Shown: positions 20,879 through 32,269 of the stretch, one piece after another
How positions within the stretch are numbered: position 1 is the first letter of the stretch
Layout of the letters: the number at the start of each line of letters is the position of its first letter
DNA from: Gadus chalcogrammus
Taxonomy: Eukaryota > Chordata > Actinopteri > Gadiformes > Gadidae
Direction: 5' to 3'
Length of the DNA: 64,000 nucleotides
Assembly (NCBI RefSeq): GCF_026213295.1
Contig: NC_079427.1
Coordinates: 31,995,200-32,059,199, forward strand
Notes under the pieces: model-generated
What the model saw: only the letters and a program-made list of their open reading frames with translations
What the model was told of the DNA's origin: nothing
The model's database searches: none
Made by a program: the position numbers and the translations under genes

Positions 20879-21663
20879 CCTCATTCAATAATGGAGCAAC
20901 TTGCCTGGCACTGTGAACAATCCCGTTACAGTACACATTCATATCCATCCCATAACCTGCCTTAACATAGAGGCCCATGCAGTGTGCTTTCTCCCTCCAA
21001 ATTGAGCAATGATGGACTGTGACAGATTTCATGTGCGATGCGTACCCTCTGAGGGGTTATCTGGAGCGCAGCCGGCGCAACGCTGATCCTCCTCCTCCTC
21101 CTCGTCTCCACCAACACCAATGCTTTCCCTCCTCTCGTCCATCTGCTCCTCCCTCAAGATGTATTATTTATATTTTTTAACGCTTTTGGTCCATTTCCTC
21201 TTATTTATTCATTTTAACCATGCTCACTCAACACTCGCGCATTCCTTCACGCATTCCCATGTTTCTAGCTAATTGAAATGCCTCCTCCGGCCCCCGTGAG
21301 ATCACCAGAGAAAAACAGGCTTTAACCTTGTAGGAGGGTCAACGGGAAAGGAAACGCGCCGGGAATGGAGAACTACAAAGAAATAAATGATAATGGAATA
21401 CATTCAGACCGTTTCTGAATGCACCACTTCATTATTAAATAACATTTACCCTGGGGTTGGACTCCTCCGGAAAGAGAAACGATGAAAGGGCCTGCACACA
21501 CAGAGGATCGGATCGGGAGGGATTTTTAAAGTATTTGCTGATGTAAGAAAAGCCAACTTCTTATTTTTCTCTTTTATTTTTGTTTTCCCCTTTTAACCAG
21601 TAAATAATATGCTGATTGACTTTCGTTTTTTTCCAAGCACAACATGACAATAAACACTAGAGC
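20875..21663. other. No gene recognised
   Basis: Mixed-composition DNA without a frame of interest on either strand and without a repeat terminus I could pair. Confidence 0.4.
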
Positions 21664-21790
21664 AACTTTTTAGTCGGCTGATCTATGATGAATATAACAA
21701 TCCCTTAGTGACTTGTGTTTACATCGAGCCGGTTCCGTGTTTGTGGGTCTGTGCCGTAAAGCAATTCGTTACTGTAGTGACCCAGACCCT
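21664..21790. repeat. Dispersed repeat, empty-site paralogue of 32232-32860
   Basis: TTTTTAGTCGGCTGATCTATGATGAAT, read in pieces, and the following TCGAGCCGGTTCCGTGTTTG recur at 32230-32269 and 32772-32850. There the repeat is interrupted by a 499-bp Harbinger MITE. Here the CCCTTA|GTGACTTG junction is uninterrupted. The two loci are copies of one repeat family. Confidence 0.8.
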
Positions 21791-21825
21791 TGCACAGAAG
21801 CATACGGCCTACATCTTTCTTTATT

Positions 21826-21962
21826 CTGGGTGGAAATAGTAACATAGTTACGCCATTAAATGCGTTTATGGAAACATTTTTAGCGAGAAATGTGCATTTT
21901 ACTTTCATAATGTTCGCTCGGTGAATGTGAAGGATGTTTGGTTTGATAGTTATGACGAAGAG
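21826..21962. repeat. Dispersed repeat with a second copy at 24124-24275
   Basis: Shared blocks are ATTCTGGGTGGAAA, CGCCATTAA, GCATTTTACTTTCATAAT and TTTGATAGTTATGACGAAG in the same order and orientation. It is probably part of a larger repeat that was later split by other insertions. Confidence 0.7.
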
Positions 21963-22082
21963 TGAACGCTCCGTTCACTTGCATGGACAGAGTCTCTGGT
22001 TGCTAAACAACCTCAACGTCTTGGCGGACAATTTCTCTGCTGATCAACACTACGAATTCTGGAAACACACCAGACACACCAT

Positions 22083-22730
22083 GTGAAGTTATTTAACCCG
22101 ATTATCGTTATTTATGAGTCCTTAGCCCAAGTGAAGGAGTTCAAGTACCTCAGGGTCTTGTTCGCGAGTGAGGGTACTATGGAGCGTGAGATTGGCCGGA
22201 GAATCAGAGCAGCGGGGGCGGTATTGCGTTCGCTTTACCGCACCGTTGTTACGAAAAGAGAGCTGAGCCGCAAGGCAAAGCTCTCGATCTACCGGTCGAT
22301 CTTCGTTCCTATCCTCACCTATGGTCATGAGGGTTGGGTGATGGCCGAAAGGACGAGATCGCGGGTAAAAGCGGCCGAGATGAGTTTTCTCAGAAGGGTG
22401 GCTGGCGTCTCGGGATAGGGTGAGAAGCTCAGTCATCCGTGAGGAACTCGGATTAGAGCCGCTGCTCCTTTACTTAGAAAGGAGTCAGCTGAGGTGGTTC
22501 GGGCATCTGGCAAGGATGCCTACTGGGCGCCTCCCTTTGGAGGTGTTTCAGGCACGTCCATTGGGGAGGAGACCTCGGGGAAGACCCAGGACTAGGTGGA
22601 GAGATTAATCTCAACACTGGCCTGGGAACGCCTCGGGATCCCCCCGTCAGAGCTGGTCAATGTGGCCCGGGAAAGGGAAGTCTGTAGCCCCCTGCTTGAG
22701 CTGCTCCCCCCGCGACCCGACCCCGGATAA
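22083..22730 (+). pseudogene. 3' end of an I/Nimb-type LINE reverse-transcriptase ORF
   Basis: The sequence reads QVKEFKYLRVLFASEG, ELSRKAKLSIYRSIFVPILT, YGHEGWVMAERTRS and FLRRVAGVS. After a 1-base shift at about 22418 it continues as RSSVIREELGLEPLLLYLER, SQLRWFGHLARMPTGRLP and RRPRGRPRTRWRD. It then shifts once more and ends LLPPRPDPG-stop at 22728-22730. This is the C-terminal region seen in many fish LINE proteins. The 5' part is absent, as expected for 5' truncation in target-primed insertion. The clade name is tentative. Confidence 0.75.
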
Positions 22731-22846
22731 ACAGATGACGTTGAGATGAGATCGTTATTTATATCCGAGATTATTTAATCTAACCTGATCTAAACTCTAT
22801 CATGCACCCAAACACGGCGGCGTTTGGGTTTCCTACCTCGGACAAC

Positions 22847-23145
22847 AATTGCCTCGCAACTGGCTGTTTATATCTAGCCGGTGCCATGTTTGGGTGCGTG
22901 TCTGTGCCGTAAAGCATTTTCGAAACTACAATCTGACTACATTTTCGAGGATACTTCCGCCGCGCCACATCCGGGTGCGCTCGTCCCGAACACATCAAGT
23001 TGCATATGCGCTTTTTCACTGTAGAGGCGACATGGGGAAATGACACACCCACCAATCGACCCAGAAATGGATGCAGAACCATCATCATAACTCTCAACCT
23101 GCATACTTAATGTAATTTTGGCTAAAAAAGTTGCATAGTGGGCCT
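22847..23145. mobile_element. Right end of a TTAA-targeting MITE-like element
   Basis: This 299-bp stretch, plus the following TTAA, is about 97% identical (roughly nine differences) to 33014-33312, the right end of a complete TTAA element. It ends AAGTTGCATAGTGGGCCT followed by TTAA. Only the right end is found at this locus. Confidence 0.8.
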
Positions 23146-23439
23146 TTAACTTGTATGTTCATGTAAACAGACTAGTATAACGGACCTATTGTGTGTTCAC
23201 CTGTATTGCGCCCCGGAACCTTTCGTTTATGTTTTGCCGGTCACAGCAGCACCTTTTTAGACGCTCACAGCAGCTATCACGGCGATGCGTATCTCGTGCC
23301 TAGTCGCGTCGAAAACTGTGTGAAGCAAGCTAGCATCCGACCCATGAATGTCTGGTGAATGCAACCTATATTGATTATAAACATAGCGAGTTTCACAGTG
23401 CTATATCGCAGAAGAATGCCGCAAACAAAGAGGAAACGA

Positions 23440-23923
23440 AAAAAAATAAAGCACAGAGAAAACCAAACATCGTGGCATTGCGATACTGCCTTACATCAGG
23501 GGCATCAAAGATAAGGTCCAACGGGCGATGAAAAAACACCTCATCAGCACGCCAGTGAAACCCCACATCAAGCTCCGGCAGGTGTTGGTTCACCCCAAGG
23601 ACAAATTACAACCGGAGAAGAAATATGACGTCATATATGAAATCCAATGTCTGTCATGTAACAAAACATACATGGGAGAAACTGGTAGGATCAGGGAGGC
23701 GGTGGAGATCAAGAAACGGGTCCAGGGGACAGTAAACCGGGACGAGGGGGCATACATGCTGTCCCACACCTGGGATGCAGTTCTCCATAGAACGGACGGA
23801 CGGCGGAAAATTGCTGAAATTGGTTTTGCAGAAATGAACAGTGTGAGAATAATAACGGGTATTTCTACAACACAGTCTCACTCCGAGAACGTCAAGTACC
23901 GACTGTTGGCAAGCACACTTTAG
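23440..23923 (+). pseudogene. Penelope-like element fragment with broken GIY-YIG domain
   Basis: The frame reads AILPYIRGIKDKVQRAMKK, then PVKPHIKLRQVLVHPKDKL, then KKYDVIYEIQCLSCNKTYMG followed by ETGR. These are the end of the Penelope RT and the start of its GIY-YIG endonuclease. After ETGR the sequence jumps to REAVEIKKRVQGTVNRDEGA and YMLSHTWDAVL, the C-terminal end of the protein, so most of the GIY-YIG domain is deleted. Penelope-like elements use this nuclease for insertion. The 5' RT portion is absent. Confidence 0.8.
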
Positions 23924-24123
23924 TGACGGACGCTGACGGGAAAGGTACCCTTCGGCGGCGTCTGCAGACGGAGAGGGGGTTCAATTCACTACAATGTAAT
24001 GTAATGCTTCCGCAGCACATTCACTCCTGTATTAACCCACCCACGGCTCTAATAGACGCTTTGAGCATCTTTCCTATTGAAAAGTTTTTAGGATATTTTT
24101 CTGTGAAAATGGCAGACAAACTT

Positions 24124-24275
24124 TTAATTCTGGGTGGAAAATTTGATATATTAGTATATTAACGCCATTAAGCGTGTTTATGTAAAAAAATTTGAGAAAT
24201 TTGCATTTTACTTTCATAATCTTTGCTTGGTGAATGTGAAGGATTTGTTTGGTTTGATAGTTATGACGAAGAATA
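24124..24275. repeat. Second copy of the 21826-21962 repeat
   Basis: It shares the same ordered blocks as 21826-21962 with about 80% similarity by eye. Between the two copies lie the LINE fragment, the TTAA element end and the Penelope fragment. Confidence 0.7.
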
Positions 24276-25173
24276 TTTCAGGTCTCGACAGATTATAATA
24301 AAATGGTTGCTATGATGGTTGCTATGGACGCTGAAACCAGCAGCTTGCATGCCGTTTAAATCATGGCTATAAAACCATTCTCTTTGCTGATTATGTTATT
24401 TTATGTAACCGTGTAATGTTGTTATTTTATTTAAAAACTTTAAAAAAAACTTTAAGCAGGTCATTATCGGGAAAGTAGTAAGCCTCGACAGGGCGAACAG
24501 GACACCGACGCGAACGAAAGTCAGGAAGGCCCATGCAAGTGAACGGAGCAACATCAGCATTGAGAAGAGCTGTGTAATAAATATTAAGATATTTATATAT
24601 TTAATTATTATGTACGGAGACCATCAGCCTTCCTCGAAGCAACGAGAATGGTCTATTAAATTCAAGATGGGTGTGCGAGTATAGGGATATAGTGCCATAC
24701 CGTCAATATGAATTTCATTCATAGAATTTCCGAGAGGATGGTCAATTGTCAGTTACAGATCTTGTTATAGCGATTATTGGATAAAAGCTGTTATCTACTT
24801 ATAATATTATAACTTAATAATTGTATAGTTCGTTTTTTATATATTTTTATATTTAATTAATTAAATACGATTACAGCTTTAAACGTTACGTGAACTAGGG
24901 TCCGCACGATAGGAAATAGAAATAGATATTCCAATAGATATTCCATGTTTCTATTTTCCTTAGTTTAGTCGTGTAATTATTAAGTGACTTTTTTAATGAA
25001 CTCGCTGTCTGGTGGCTTGTTACGTCACTCTGAGAGACGCGCATGGAAAGATTATATAGTGAAACAGCTTATAATCTATTCTTGAAAGCAAAACACCAAG
25101 CTCATTGATTTACCGAGGCAGGGTTATTTGAAACAATTTATTAAATGTGTGTGTGAGGTCATTCCTCCCCCTG
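24276..25173. other. No gene; includes a hAT MITE relic
   Basis: The segment 24515-24590 contains GGCCCATGCAAGTGAACGGA and GCATTGAGAAGAGC, also present inside the hAT MITE at 49594-50231, so an old relative lies here. The rest is AT-rich with a TTAATTAATTAAA tract near 24855. No coding motif. Confidence 0.5.
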
Positions 25174-25400
25174 AGGCCCGTTTCAGGTAGCTGGTTTTGA
25201 GGCAACCCCGAGTTTGTTCGCTCCGAGTTAGTGGAAACTCTGGGTTTTCCGTTTCAGGTAGCAGGTTCAGCGCAACCGAGAGTAAGTTGCTGCGGCAACA
25301 TACGCCGTGGACCTAACCTGCTCGGGAGGTGGTTAGACCTACTCTGAGTTTGTTGTCTATAAGGCTGAAGGCAGCTCTCCGACAGAAGGAAGTGTTAGAA

Positions 25401-25623
25401 ATGGCATGTCCTTTTCTACGAGAGCCTGTGGATGAAGAGGCTGCGATCCTCAGAAGGAATCTCCGTGAGGAACGATTATTAAGACCCCGGTTGGATATAC
25501 TTTCTTTTCCTGATAATTTTCTTCACGACCGCTATCGTTTTTCAGCGCAATCTATCATTTATTTAGACCACCTTCTCAGTCCCCATGGTAACGCTCAAAC
25601 GCAACGGGGGCATACTTTAAGTT
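25401..25623 (+). pseudogene. HARBI1-like transposase, N-terminal exon only
   Basis: The frame from ATG 25401 reads MACPFLREPVDEEAAILRRN, then LREERLLRPRLDILSFPDNF and YRFSAQSIIYLDHLLSPH, the start of fish HARBI1-like proteins. Similarity stops after QRGHTLS, probably at an exon end. No DDE block is present downstream within the element. The protein would act as the nuclease together with the Myb partner encoded on the opposite strand. Confidence 0.8.
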
Positions 25624-26059
25624 TAAGTTTTGTTTTTTTACGCAATTAACGCATGTGCAGAATGATCCGCCCGTGCATCCCACCCGCTCTGTAGCCTACT
25701 ACAGTCACTTTAACGTTGTGGCTTTCCCATGATCAGAGTGGCTGACTAACCACGGACCTATAACTGCTGCAAGTCAAGAAACTAATTTTAAGAATGCAAG
25801 GCAGAAATGACCCTGGTACTGCTTTTAACCAGATGCTGTTCTTCTCTACATGCACATGCTCAGCATAATCGTCTGCATTGTTCACTGAAGTAAAACCCTT
25901 TGAGTAAACTGTTCAACAAAATAACTTGTCCCACCACAGCCCGTGTTCTAATAAAGACAATCTACTTTTTATGAGGATTTCTTTATTTCCTGAAAGCACA
26001 AAAAAAGTCATTCATATCGGGTATGTTTTTAGAGCAGGGAACAGTATCCCAGTTTGCAC

Positions 26060-27052
26060 CTCACTCATCTATAACTTATGTTCCAAAATGTGGATCTCCA
26101 AAGCATCCTTTTGCATCTTTTGAATTGTTACAATTGCATGGAGGTTGGTGAGGGCATCTGGTTCAAGTAGGGCGATGACGCCATCAGTAACTGGAAGAAG
26201 ATGATTAGACAGTGAAATGATTACTTGTGCGCAGCCGCAGAATATTGCCCCATCTAATTTGCAACATGCTGGGTTGCGTGTACATATTTAATTATTTTGA
26301 ATAACCAACCTCTTATAAAGGCACTTCTATCCTGGGGGGTGGAGGGGGATCAGAGGAGCTCCCCCCAGGGATGCCCTCAGCCACAGGACGCACACTCTGT
26401 TGTCTGAGGGCCATCTCCTCAGCCTCTGTGAGGGCTGCAGAGGTGGACCCCCTCCAGTCTTCCGGGCCTCTGCTTTTTTTGATTTGCTAACATGGAGGAA
26501 AATGTTACCCTAATATTCAGTAAGCGCTATTTTGAAGACTATATATATATATATATATAATGCATTTTGCCTCGGTGTAGCCTTCTAATATATCTAAATC
26601 CTATTAAATATTGGCAGTGTTGGGGGTGGCTGGGAAATGTACTACTTACATTTACTGCTTAAATATAGGCCCATCACATGTTGAATATAGCTGTTAAATT
26701 AGGTACAGCAGGCAAAACAGCACAATTGATTTGATTTCAATTCAATATTAGTTTACCTGTTTGAACTATATTTTTGTACTTCATCTTCATTTGCTGCCAA
26801 GTCCACTTGGGGCAACTCTGGGTTGCGTAAATTGACACACACACATACACACAATTTACATATTGATTAAGTGGAAGATATTAAACTTTCCTCTTATTTT
26901 ATTTTATTTTACCAATTTATTTTACTCACGCATTGACTTGTTCAGCTATTTCAGGCCAAGCTCTCTCTGGGTAACTGCTCGGCATACGCGTTCATTAGAA
27001 TTTCCAATTCCGTGGGGGAAAGTAAGTGGATCTACGCTTTTGGTCCATGTTT
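26060..27052 (-). pseudogene. Myb/SANT-like accessory gene of the Harbinger element (3 exon remnants)
   Basis: From right to left on the minus strand: KRRSTYFPPTELEILMNAYA and EIAEQVNA (about 27045-26930, with a piece of the SANT domain deleted), ALTEAEEMALRQQSVRPVAE followed by GIPGGSSSD (about 26480-26335), and VTDGVIALLEPDALTNLHAI followed by QKMQKDALEIHILEHKL-stop (about 26200-26066). These are the N-terminal SANT, the GGGP/LTEAEE linker and the C-terminal coiled-coil of the Harbinger second protein, which helps the transposase enter the nucleus and bind ends. Deletions and frameshifts inactivate it. Confidence 0.7.
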
Positions 27053-27099
27053 GATCATGTTATCAGAGATCCATTGATGATGGCTCTTTATAGTCAACA

Positions 27100-28275
27100 G
27101 GAACGCAGGAACCCAGAGTGAACATGTTCACTCCTACCTCTCCGACAGATCTCACTTCATCTCCCTCCACAACCACACATCTGCCACAGCCACCGTCACA
27201 CAAGGTGTTCCCCAAGGTTCTGTACTTGGCCCCCTCCTCTTCATCATCTACCTCCTCCCCCTTGGTCAATTACTCCGCCATTTCTCCATGGACTTCCATT
27301 GCTACGCCGACGACACCCAGATTTACCTCAGCACCAAATCCCCCCACAACCCCCCCCTCTCCCACATTGAAACCTGCCTGTCTTCACTCACTCTCTGGAT
27401 GCAAAATAACTTCCTGAAACTTAACAGCAACAAAACTGAACTCCTCCTCATTGGCTCCAAATCCACCCTCAGTAAACTCGCAAACCCCCCCACACTCACT
27501 ATCGACGGCACCTTGGTCTCCCCCTCCCCCAAGGCCCGCAACCTTGGCGTAATCTTTGATTCCACCCTCTCCCTTGAACCCCACATCCGCCACACTGTCA
27601 AAACCTCCTTCTATCACCTCCGTAATATTGCAAAGATCAGATCCTCCCTCACACCTCACGCTGCAGAAAGACTCATCCATGCCTTCATCTCCTCCCGCCT
27701 TGATTATTGCAATTCACTCCTCGCCGGCATCTCCACCACCTCCATCAACAGACTCCAACTGGTCCAGAATGCAGCAGCCCGTCTCCTCACTCATACTAAA
27801 GCGTGGCACCACATCACCCCAGTCCTCAAGAATCTCCACTGGCTCCCCATCTCACATCGGATCCACTACAAACTCCTGGTCCTCACCTACAAAGCTCTCC
27901 ACCATATGGCCCCCCCATATCTCTCTGATCTTCTCTCCCTCTACCAACCCCCCCGGGCCCTCAGATCCTCCTCAGCTGGTCTCCTCTCCACCCACACATC
28001 AAAACGCCACAGCCTAGGTGACAGAGCCTTCTCCAGGACATCTCCCAGGCTCTGGAACTCCCTCCCCCAACATATTCGTGACTCTGAGTCCCTCGCCATC
28101 TTCCAGTCCCGCCTCAAGACTCATCTCTTCTCCTCTGCCTACCCCTAGATCACTCACTATCTCTAGCCCCATCAATTTTTTTTTCTCTTGTTTATCTATT
28201 TTTGTGCCCCTATGTAAAGCGCTTTGAGTACGTGAAAAGCGCTATATAAATTGAATCTATTATTATTATTATTAA
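27100..28275 (+). mobile_element. 5'-truncated L2-type LINE inside the Harbinger element
   Basis: Only the 3' part of ORF2 and the 3' UTR are present. The tail reads AAAGCGCTATATAAATTGAA and ends in (ATT)n at 28258-28275. The 5' junction near 27100 is where coding similarity starts abruptly, as expected for incomplete reverse transcription. It is nested in the right half of the 25174-28423 transposon. Confidence 0.8.
27111..28148 (+). pseudogene. L2 reverse transcriptase, C-terminal half
   Basis: An open frame without stops runs to TAG 28146-28148. Motifs in order are VTQGVPQGSVLGPLLFIIYL, HCYADDTQIYLS (ADD), LTLWMQNNFLKLNSNKTELL, KARNLGVIFDSTLS, FISSRLDYCNSLLAG, LQLVQNAAARLLT, LHWLPISHRIHYKLL and RLWNSLPQHIR. 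It lacks the endonuclease and the N-terminal RT fingers because of truncation. The preserved frame suggests a recent insertion. Confidence 0.85.
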
Positions 28276-29184
28276 CATACTCAGAGTTGATTAACCCAAC
28301 GCTGATCACCTGTTCTGAAACCGAAAACCCAGAGTTGCTTTTCAACCCTGAACTCTGAGTCAACCAACTCAGAGCGCAGGATTAAACTCAGAGTATGTTA
28401 AACCAGCTACCCGAAACAGGCCTCTGAGTGTGCTTCCTATTTATGTTTAGTGTACACTCCACGAGCACCCCCGCTCCCTATATGGATATGAAGAATTGTT
28501 GCCACGTCCCAGTGGTGGTGGTGTCATATATATTAAATATATATTCAAATATACTACAATGTTCAATTAGGAGGCCAAAGCCCTAAAGGAAGTGATGCAA
28601 TAGGTGACTGAGTCGAGGACATTAACACGTAAACTATAGACCTGGAGTCTCTTTAATATCAAAGGGGGTCTCAAATGACCCATACGATTATCAAATTGTG
28701 GGTGTCTGGGAGAAAGCCGGCCCTACCCTAACCCTAACCCGAAACCTCAGACCCACTCCCTCCCTGCCCTCGGGGTCCGACCGGGCCAAGTTCCGGTGTG
28801 GGGGTCCCAGTTAGGCCCTAGAATAAGGTATTCAAATTTCAGGGTTGTAGGTTCTTCCAATCTCAAAAACTGTCTTTCCACCACGTTCTGAAACACTAGG
28901 GCTGGGTTGCACCAACATGGATTAACTCTTAAACTGGATTAATTCAAGGTTTAACTGTTAACCGTGTTGCACCAAACTCTAACCTGGTTTAAACATAGTT
29001 TAATATTAATCCTGGTTATATTTAACCCTTTGGTAATCTCAGTTTAAACTCAATTTAAACTGAGATTAAATTTAAATCCGTTGCACCAGCAATTTCAAAC
29101 CTAGTTTAATCCTGGTTTAACAGTTATATTTAAACCACCTCTGGAGGAGGTTTATGTTAGGTTTATCGCTGTTTTCTTGAGAAC

Positions 29185-30207
29185 ATGGCTGCATATCTTC
29201 GCTGGATGGCGTTAGAGGAAAGAGTTCCTCGCAGGAAAATTAGAGATAGATTAAACTCAATGGAATTTTATGAAAATAGCGAGTTTTCACAGCGATATAG
29301 ATTCACCAAAGAATCTGTCATATGCCCCAATGGGAAGGTTGGACCAGCTATCAAGCATCAAAGTGAGAGGAACTTTGCTGTGCCACCACTTCAACAGCTT
29401 TTAATAGCATTGCGATTTTACGCTACCGGCTGTTTTCAGTTGGTTGACGGGGATCTTTTTGGAGTTCATAAATCCACAGTCTGCAGGATTGTCAGAAGAG
29501 TGTCGAAGGCAATTGCCAGATTGAAGGGTCAGTATATACGTTTTGAACCGAGGAGAGAGACAACAGTTGGATTCTATCGGAGAGCAGGTTTTCCGGGAGT
29601 AATTGGGGCTATTGACTGCACCCACGTTCCCATTACCAATCCAGGTGGTGAGAATGGGGAACTGTTTCGCAATCGAAAGGGCTACTGCTCGATTAATGTC
29701 CAGGTTGTGTGCGATGACCAGGCCAGGATCACAAACGTTGTTGCGAGATGGCCAGGATCCACACATGACAGCCGTATCTTCGACAACAGTCAACTTTGTG
29801 CGCTGCTGGAAGAAGGGGACATCCATGGACACCTAGTGGGTGACAATGGCTATGCATGTCGCCCCTACCTGATGACACCTCTTTTGAACCCTCAGACCCA
29901 GGCAGAGAAAAATTACAATTACTCCCACATTCAAACCAGAGGAATAATAGAGAGAGTATTTGGTGTGTGGAAGCGGAGATTTCCATGTATAAAAGAGGGA
30001 CTCCGCACAAAAGTGGACTCTACCCTGGCCGTCATCGTTGCAGTAGCTGTGCTGTATAACTTTGGGAAGGGAGTAGGAGACGAGCTACCAGAGGTGGATG
30101 AGGACCCACTTCAGAACGACCTGGAAGATGCTCAAGTGCAGAATGCTGCAAACCCAAATGGCAATGCTGTCAGGAGAACACTGATTGAAAATCACTTTGC
30201 AGCATAA
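29185..30207 (+). CDS. HARBI1-like Harbinger transposase (intact DDE nuclease)
   Basis: An uninterrupted single-exon frame of 340 codons begins at ATG 29185. An HTH-like region spans about residues 66-112 (PLQQLLIALRFYATGCFQLV, then VHKSTVCRIVRRVSKAIARL). The DDE_Tnp_4 core has GAIDCTHV with D144, HLVGDNGYACRPYLMTPL with D220, and RGIIERVFGVWKRRFPCI with E256, plus the conserved RWPGSTHDSRIF and FRNRKGYCSINVQ. Length and triad match the HARBI1 family (about 340-350 residues). The enzyme cuts and pastes Harbinger DNA. The Myb partner on the opposite strand is broken, so transposition would need that protein from elsewhere. This is the best-preserved transposase in the window. Confidence 0.93.
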   Translation: MAAYLRWMALEERVPRRKIRDRLNSMEFYENSEFSQRYRFTKESVICPNGKVGPAIKHQSERNFAVPPLQQLLIALRFYATGCFQLVDGDLFGVHKSTVCRIVRRVSKAIARLKGQYIRFEPRRETTVGFYRRAGFPGVIGAIDCTHVPITNPGGENGELFRNRKGYCSINVQVVCDDQARITNVVARWPGSTHDSRIFDNSQLCALLEEGDIHGHLVGDNGYACRPYLMTPLLNPQTQAEKNYNYSHIQTRGIIERVFGVWKRRFPCIKEGLRTKVDSTLAVIVAVAVLYNFGKGVGDELPEVDEDPLQNDLEDAQVQNAANPNGNAVRRTLIENHFAA

Positions 30208-30822
30208 TTCAGGTCAGTATTGACATAATTGTATATGTTGATGGATACTAAGGGCACTTCTACATTCGATTACCTTAACCCATACTTACTAATTTATATG
30301 CTTCTTACTTTCTCCTCCAGAATAACTCACCAGAAAATCAAGACAAGGAGACTGGCAATTGAATTGAAAGAAACATTTTATCATACAAATATAACACAAT
30401 ACAGGGGGGAAGGCAATTGCTTATTCAAAAATAAATACGTTAAAGGCCCACTATGCAACTTCGGGAATTTCTTCGCTGTTTTCTTGGTTTTGGCACGCAC
30501 ATTTCTCTACACAGCGCCCCCTACAGCTTCGTAGTAGATATTTTACAACACTGTCGTAACAACTCGTTGACGACCCTTCCCCATGCACTTCTATGCGAGC
30601 CATGTGCATTTGGCGAATGCGTGGAGCAATGTCCGAAGTAAATGTTCATAAAGTGAAGGCAAGGTTATACATTTTTAAAATGGTGTATTTGTATTGCAAT
30701 AAACATAAAGCCATCCTTTTTATAGTTGACGGGGAGAATTTATATCCTAGATTATAATTGTTTTATCTTAGGTTGAACAGAACAATCAGTGTGAGAGTGT
30801 TGGCCAACATAATAATCTAAAT

Positions 30823-31799
30823 CAGTGGTTTTCAAACTGTGGGGCGCGCCCCCCCTGGGGGGCGCCAGAGTTCTTCAGGGGGGGCGCGACGTGAGAAAAA
30901 AATAAACCCGAAGAAAACCCTGAAAGACGATGATTCAAATCATCAGTCGTACTTCAACTGTAGAAGTAACATAACTAAATCAATTTTCAACCGTTTATCT
31001 TCGTGCAAACCATTTAACAAATCTACACACTTGTATCTTCAATAATATCGAAACAGAATTTCGATATCATTTAAAATGTCTTCAGAATCACAGTTTTAGT
31101 TTCATACTGCTTCGTTTTCAGCTGTTTTCATTGAAGACGTCAGCCCATTCTGATACACCTACTTCTAGACATCGTAACTCATTCCTTTTTCAACCGTTTA
31201 CCATCGTTCAAACCATTAAACAAATCTACACACTTGTATCTTCAATACTATCTAAACGGAATTTTGATAGCATTTATACTTTTTTCAGAATCACAGTTTT
31301 AGTTTCAAACCGGCGTCGTTTTCAGTTGGTTATAATAATTGAGGTCACCATAGCAACGCCGGTAAACAAACCCCGCCGAATAGTCGAATCTCTGGACTGA
31401 AAAGGCAGATCTGATTCAACTCAGAAAATTCGGAGTCGGGACCCTGAATGAATCTATAAACTGGCAGTTTACACAGATTAAGATGTTCAAATGTATTTAA
31501 AAAAGGTTAAGCTAAAACATGCTTAGATAAAGTCATTCCATTTTGTTGTTTAAAAACGCAAAAAGATGTAATGTTTCAGAAATATGTTTAAAAAATATGT
31601 TAAAAAATTTGTTTCAAATGTTTCAAAAAAATGTTCCAAATGTTTTAAAATTATGATCGGAGATGTTTGAAATGTGTAAAATAATTAAAATAGCTTTCAA
31701 AACACAGGTATTTAGAAAAAAAAATTGGGGGGGGGTGGGGCTCAGCTGAATTTTTTTCTCTGAGGGGGGGCTCACTCTCTCACACTTTGAAAACCCCTG
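30823..31799. mobile_element. hAT MITE, 977 bp
   Basis: It starts CAGTGGTTTTCAAACTGTG and ends on the other strand CAGGGGTTTTCAAAGTGTG, the usual CAGKGGTT end of hAT/Charlie-type elements. It is flanked by the 8-bp duplication ATCTAAAT (30815-30822 and 31800-31807). Inside, a segment of about 145 bp occurs twice in tandem (30981-31124 and 31184-31326, period about 203 bp), sharing ACAAATCTACACACTTGTAT. There is no coding capacity. Confidence 0.93.
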
Positions 31800-31925
31800 A
31801 TCTAAATAAACAAGAACCTGGATTCGGGGATTCAGTCTGTATCTGGGGGACGAGACAGACGAACAGCAAAACACCAATGGAAACAAAGGTGTTTATATGG
31901 CTGCAACCAAGCAAGCTAGAAACAT

Positions 31926-32005
31926 ACAGGGCTCACAACAAAATGGTCGAGAAAACAATTTTTACAGGGCTCACAACAAAATGGTTGAGCAAACACATTT
32001 GTACA
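31926..32005. repeat. 38-bp tandem duplication
   Basis: ACAGGGCTCACAACAAAATG starts at 31926 and again at 31964. The units are about 90% alike. It lies within the TTAA element. Confidence 0.85.
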
Positions 32006-32269
32006 GAGACTATCAACATCAAGAATACCACGAGGACAAAGTTCACCCAAGGGTACTTTCAATTTCAAAAGCAACACGGCCAAATCGGAATCTGATTTCT
32101 TCTTTTTTTTCTTTCAGTTCACGCTATTCCTGAAAAGCTTGCCCAACGTTTACTCGGGTCTGGCCTCTCTGTCGGTCAGTCTCCCCTTTCTCTTCTTCTG
32201 TTCCTCCGACATTGGGTTTCTCTGTCTCTTTTTAGTCGGCTGATCTATGATGAATGTAACAATCCCTTA

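Larger units (their letters stand above)
25174..28423. mobile_element. PIF/Harbinger DNA transposon with HARBI1-like and Myb-like remnants
   Basis: The inverted ends are AGGCCCGTTTCAGGTAGCTG (left) and AGGCCTGTTTCGGGTAGCTG (right, other strand). CTG abuts both ends (25171-25173 and 28424-28426), a 3-bp duplication as Harbinger elements make. Inside are a transposase first exon (+), exons of a convergent Myb/SANT-like gene (-), and a 5'-truncated L2 near the right end. The catalytic exons of the transposase are gone, so the copy is non-autonomous. Confidence 0.8.

Noticed and set aside
20751..21032. Val-Cys and Thr-His frames over the CA repeat
   Set aside because: Microsatellite artefacts.
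28725..28741. Telomere-like CCCTAACCCTAACCC
   Set aside because: Only about three units; too short to call an interstitial telomere and within a repeat element.
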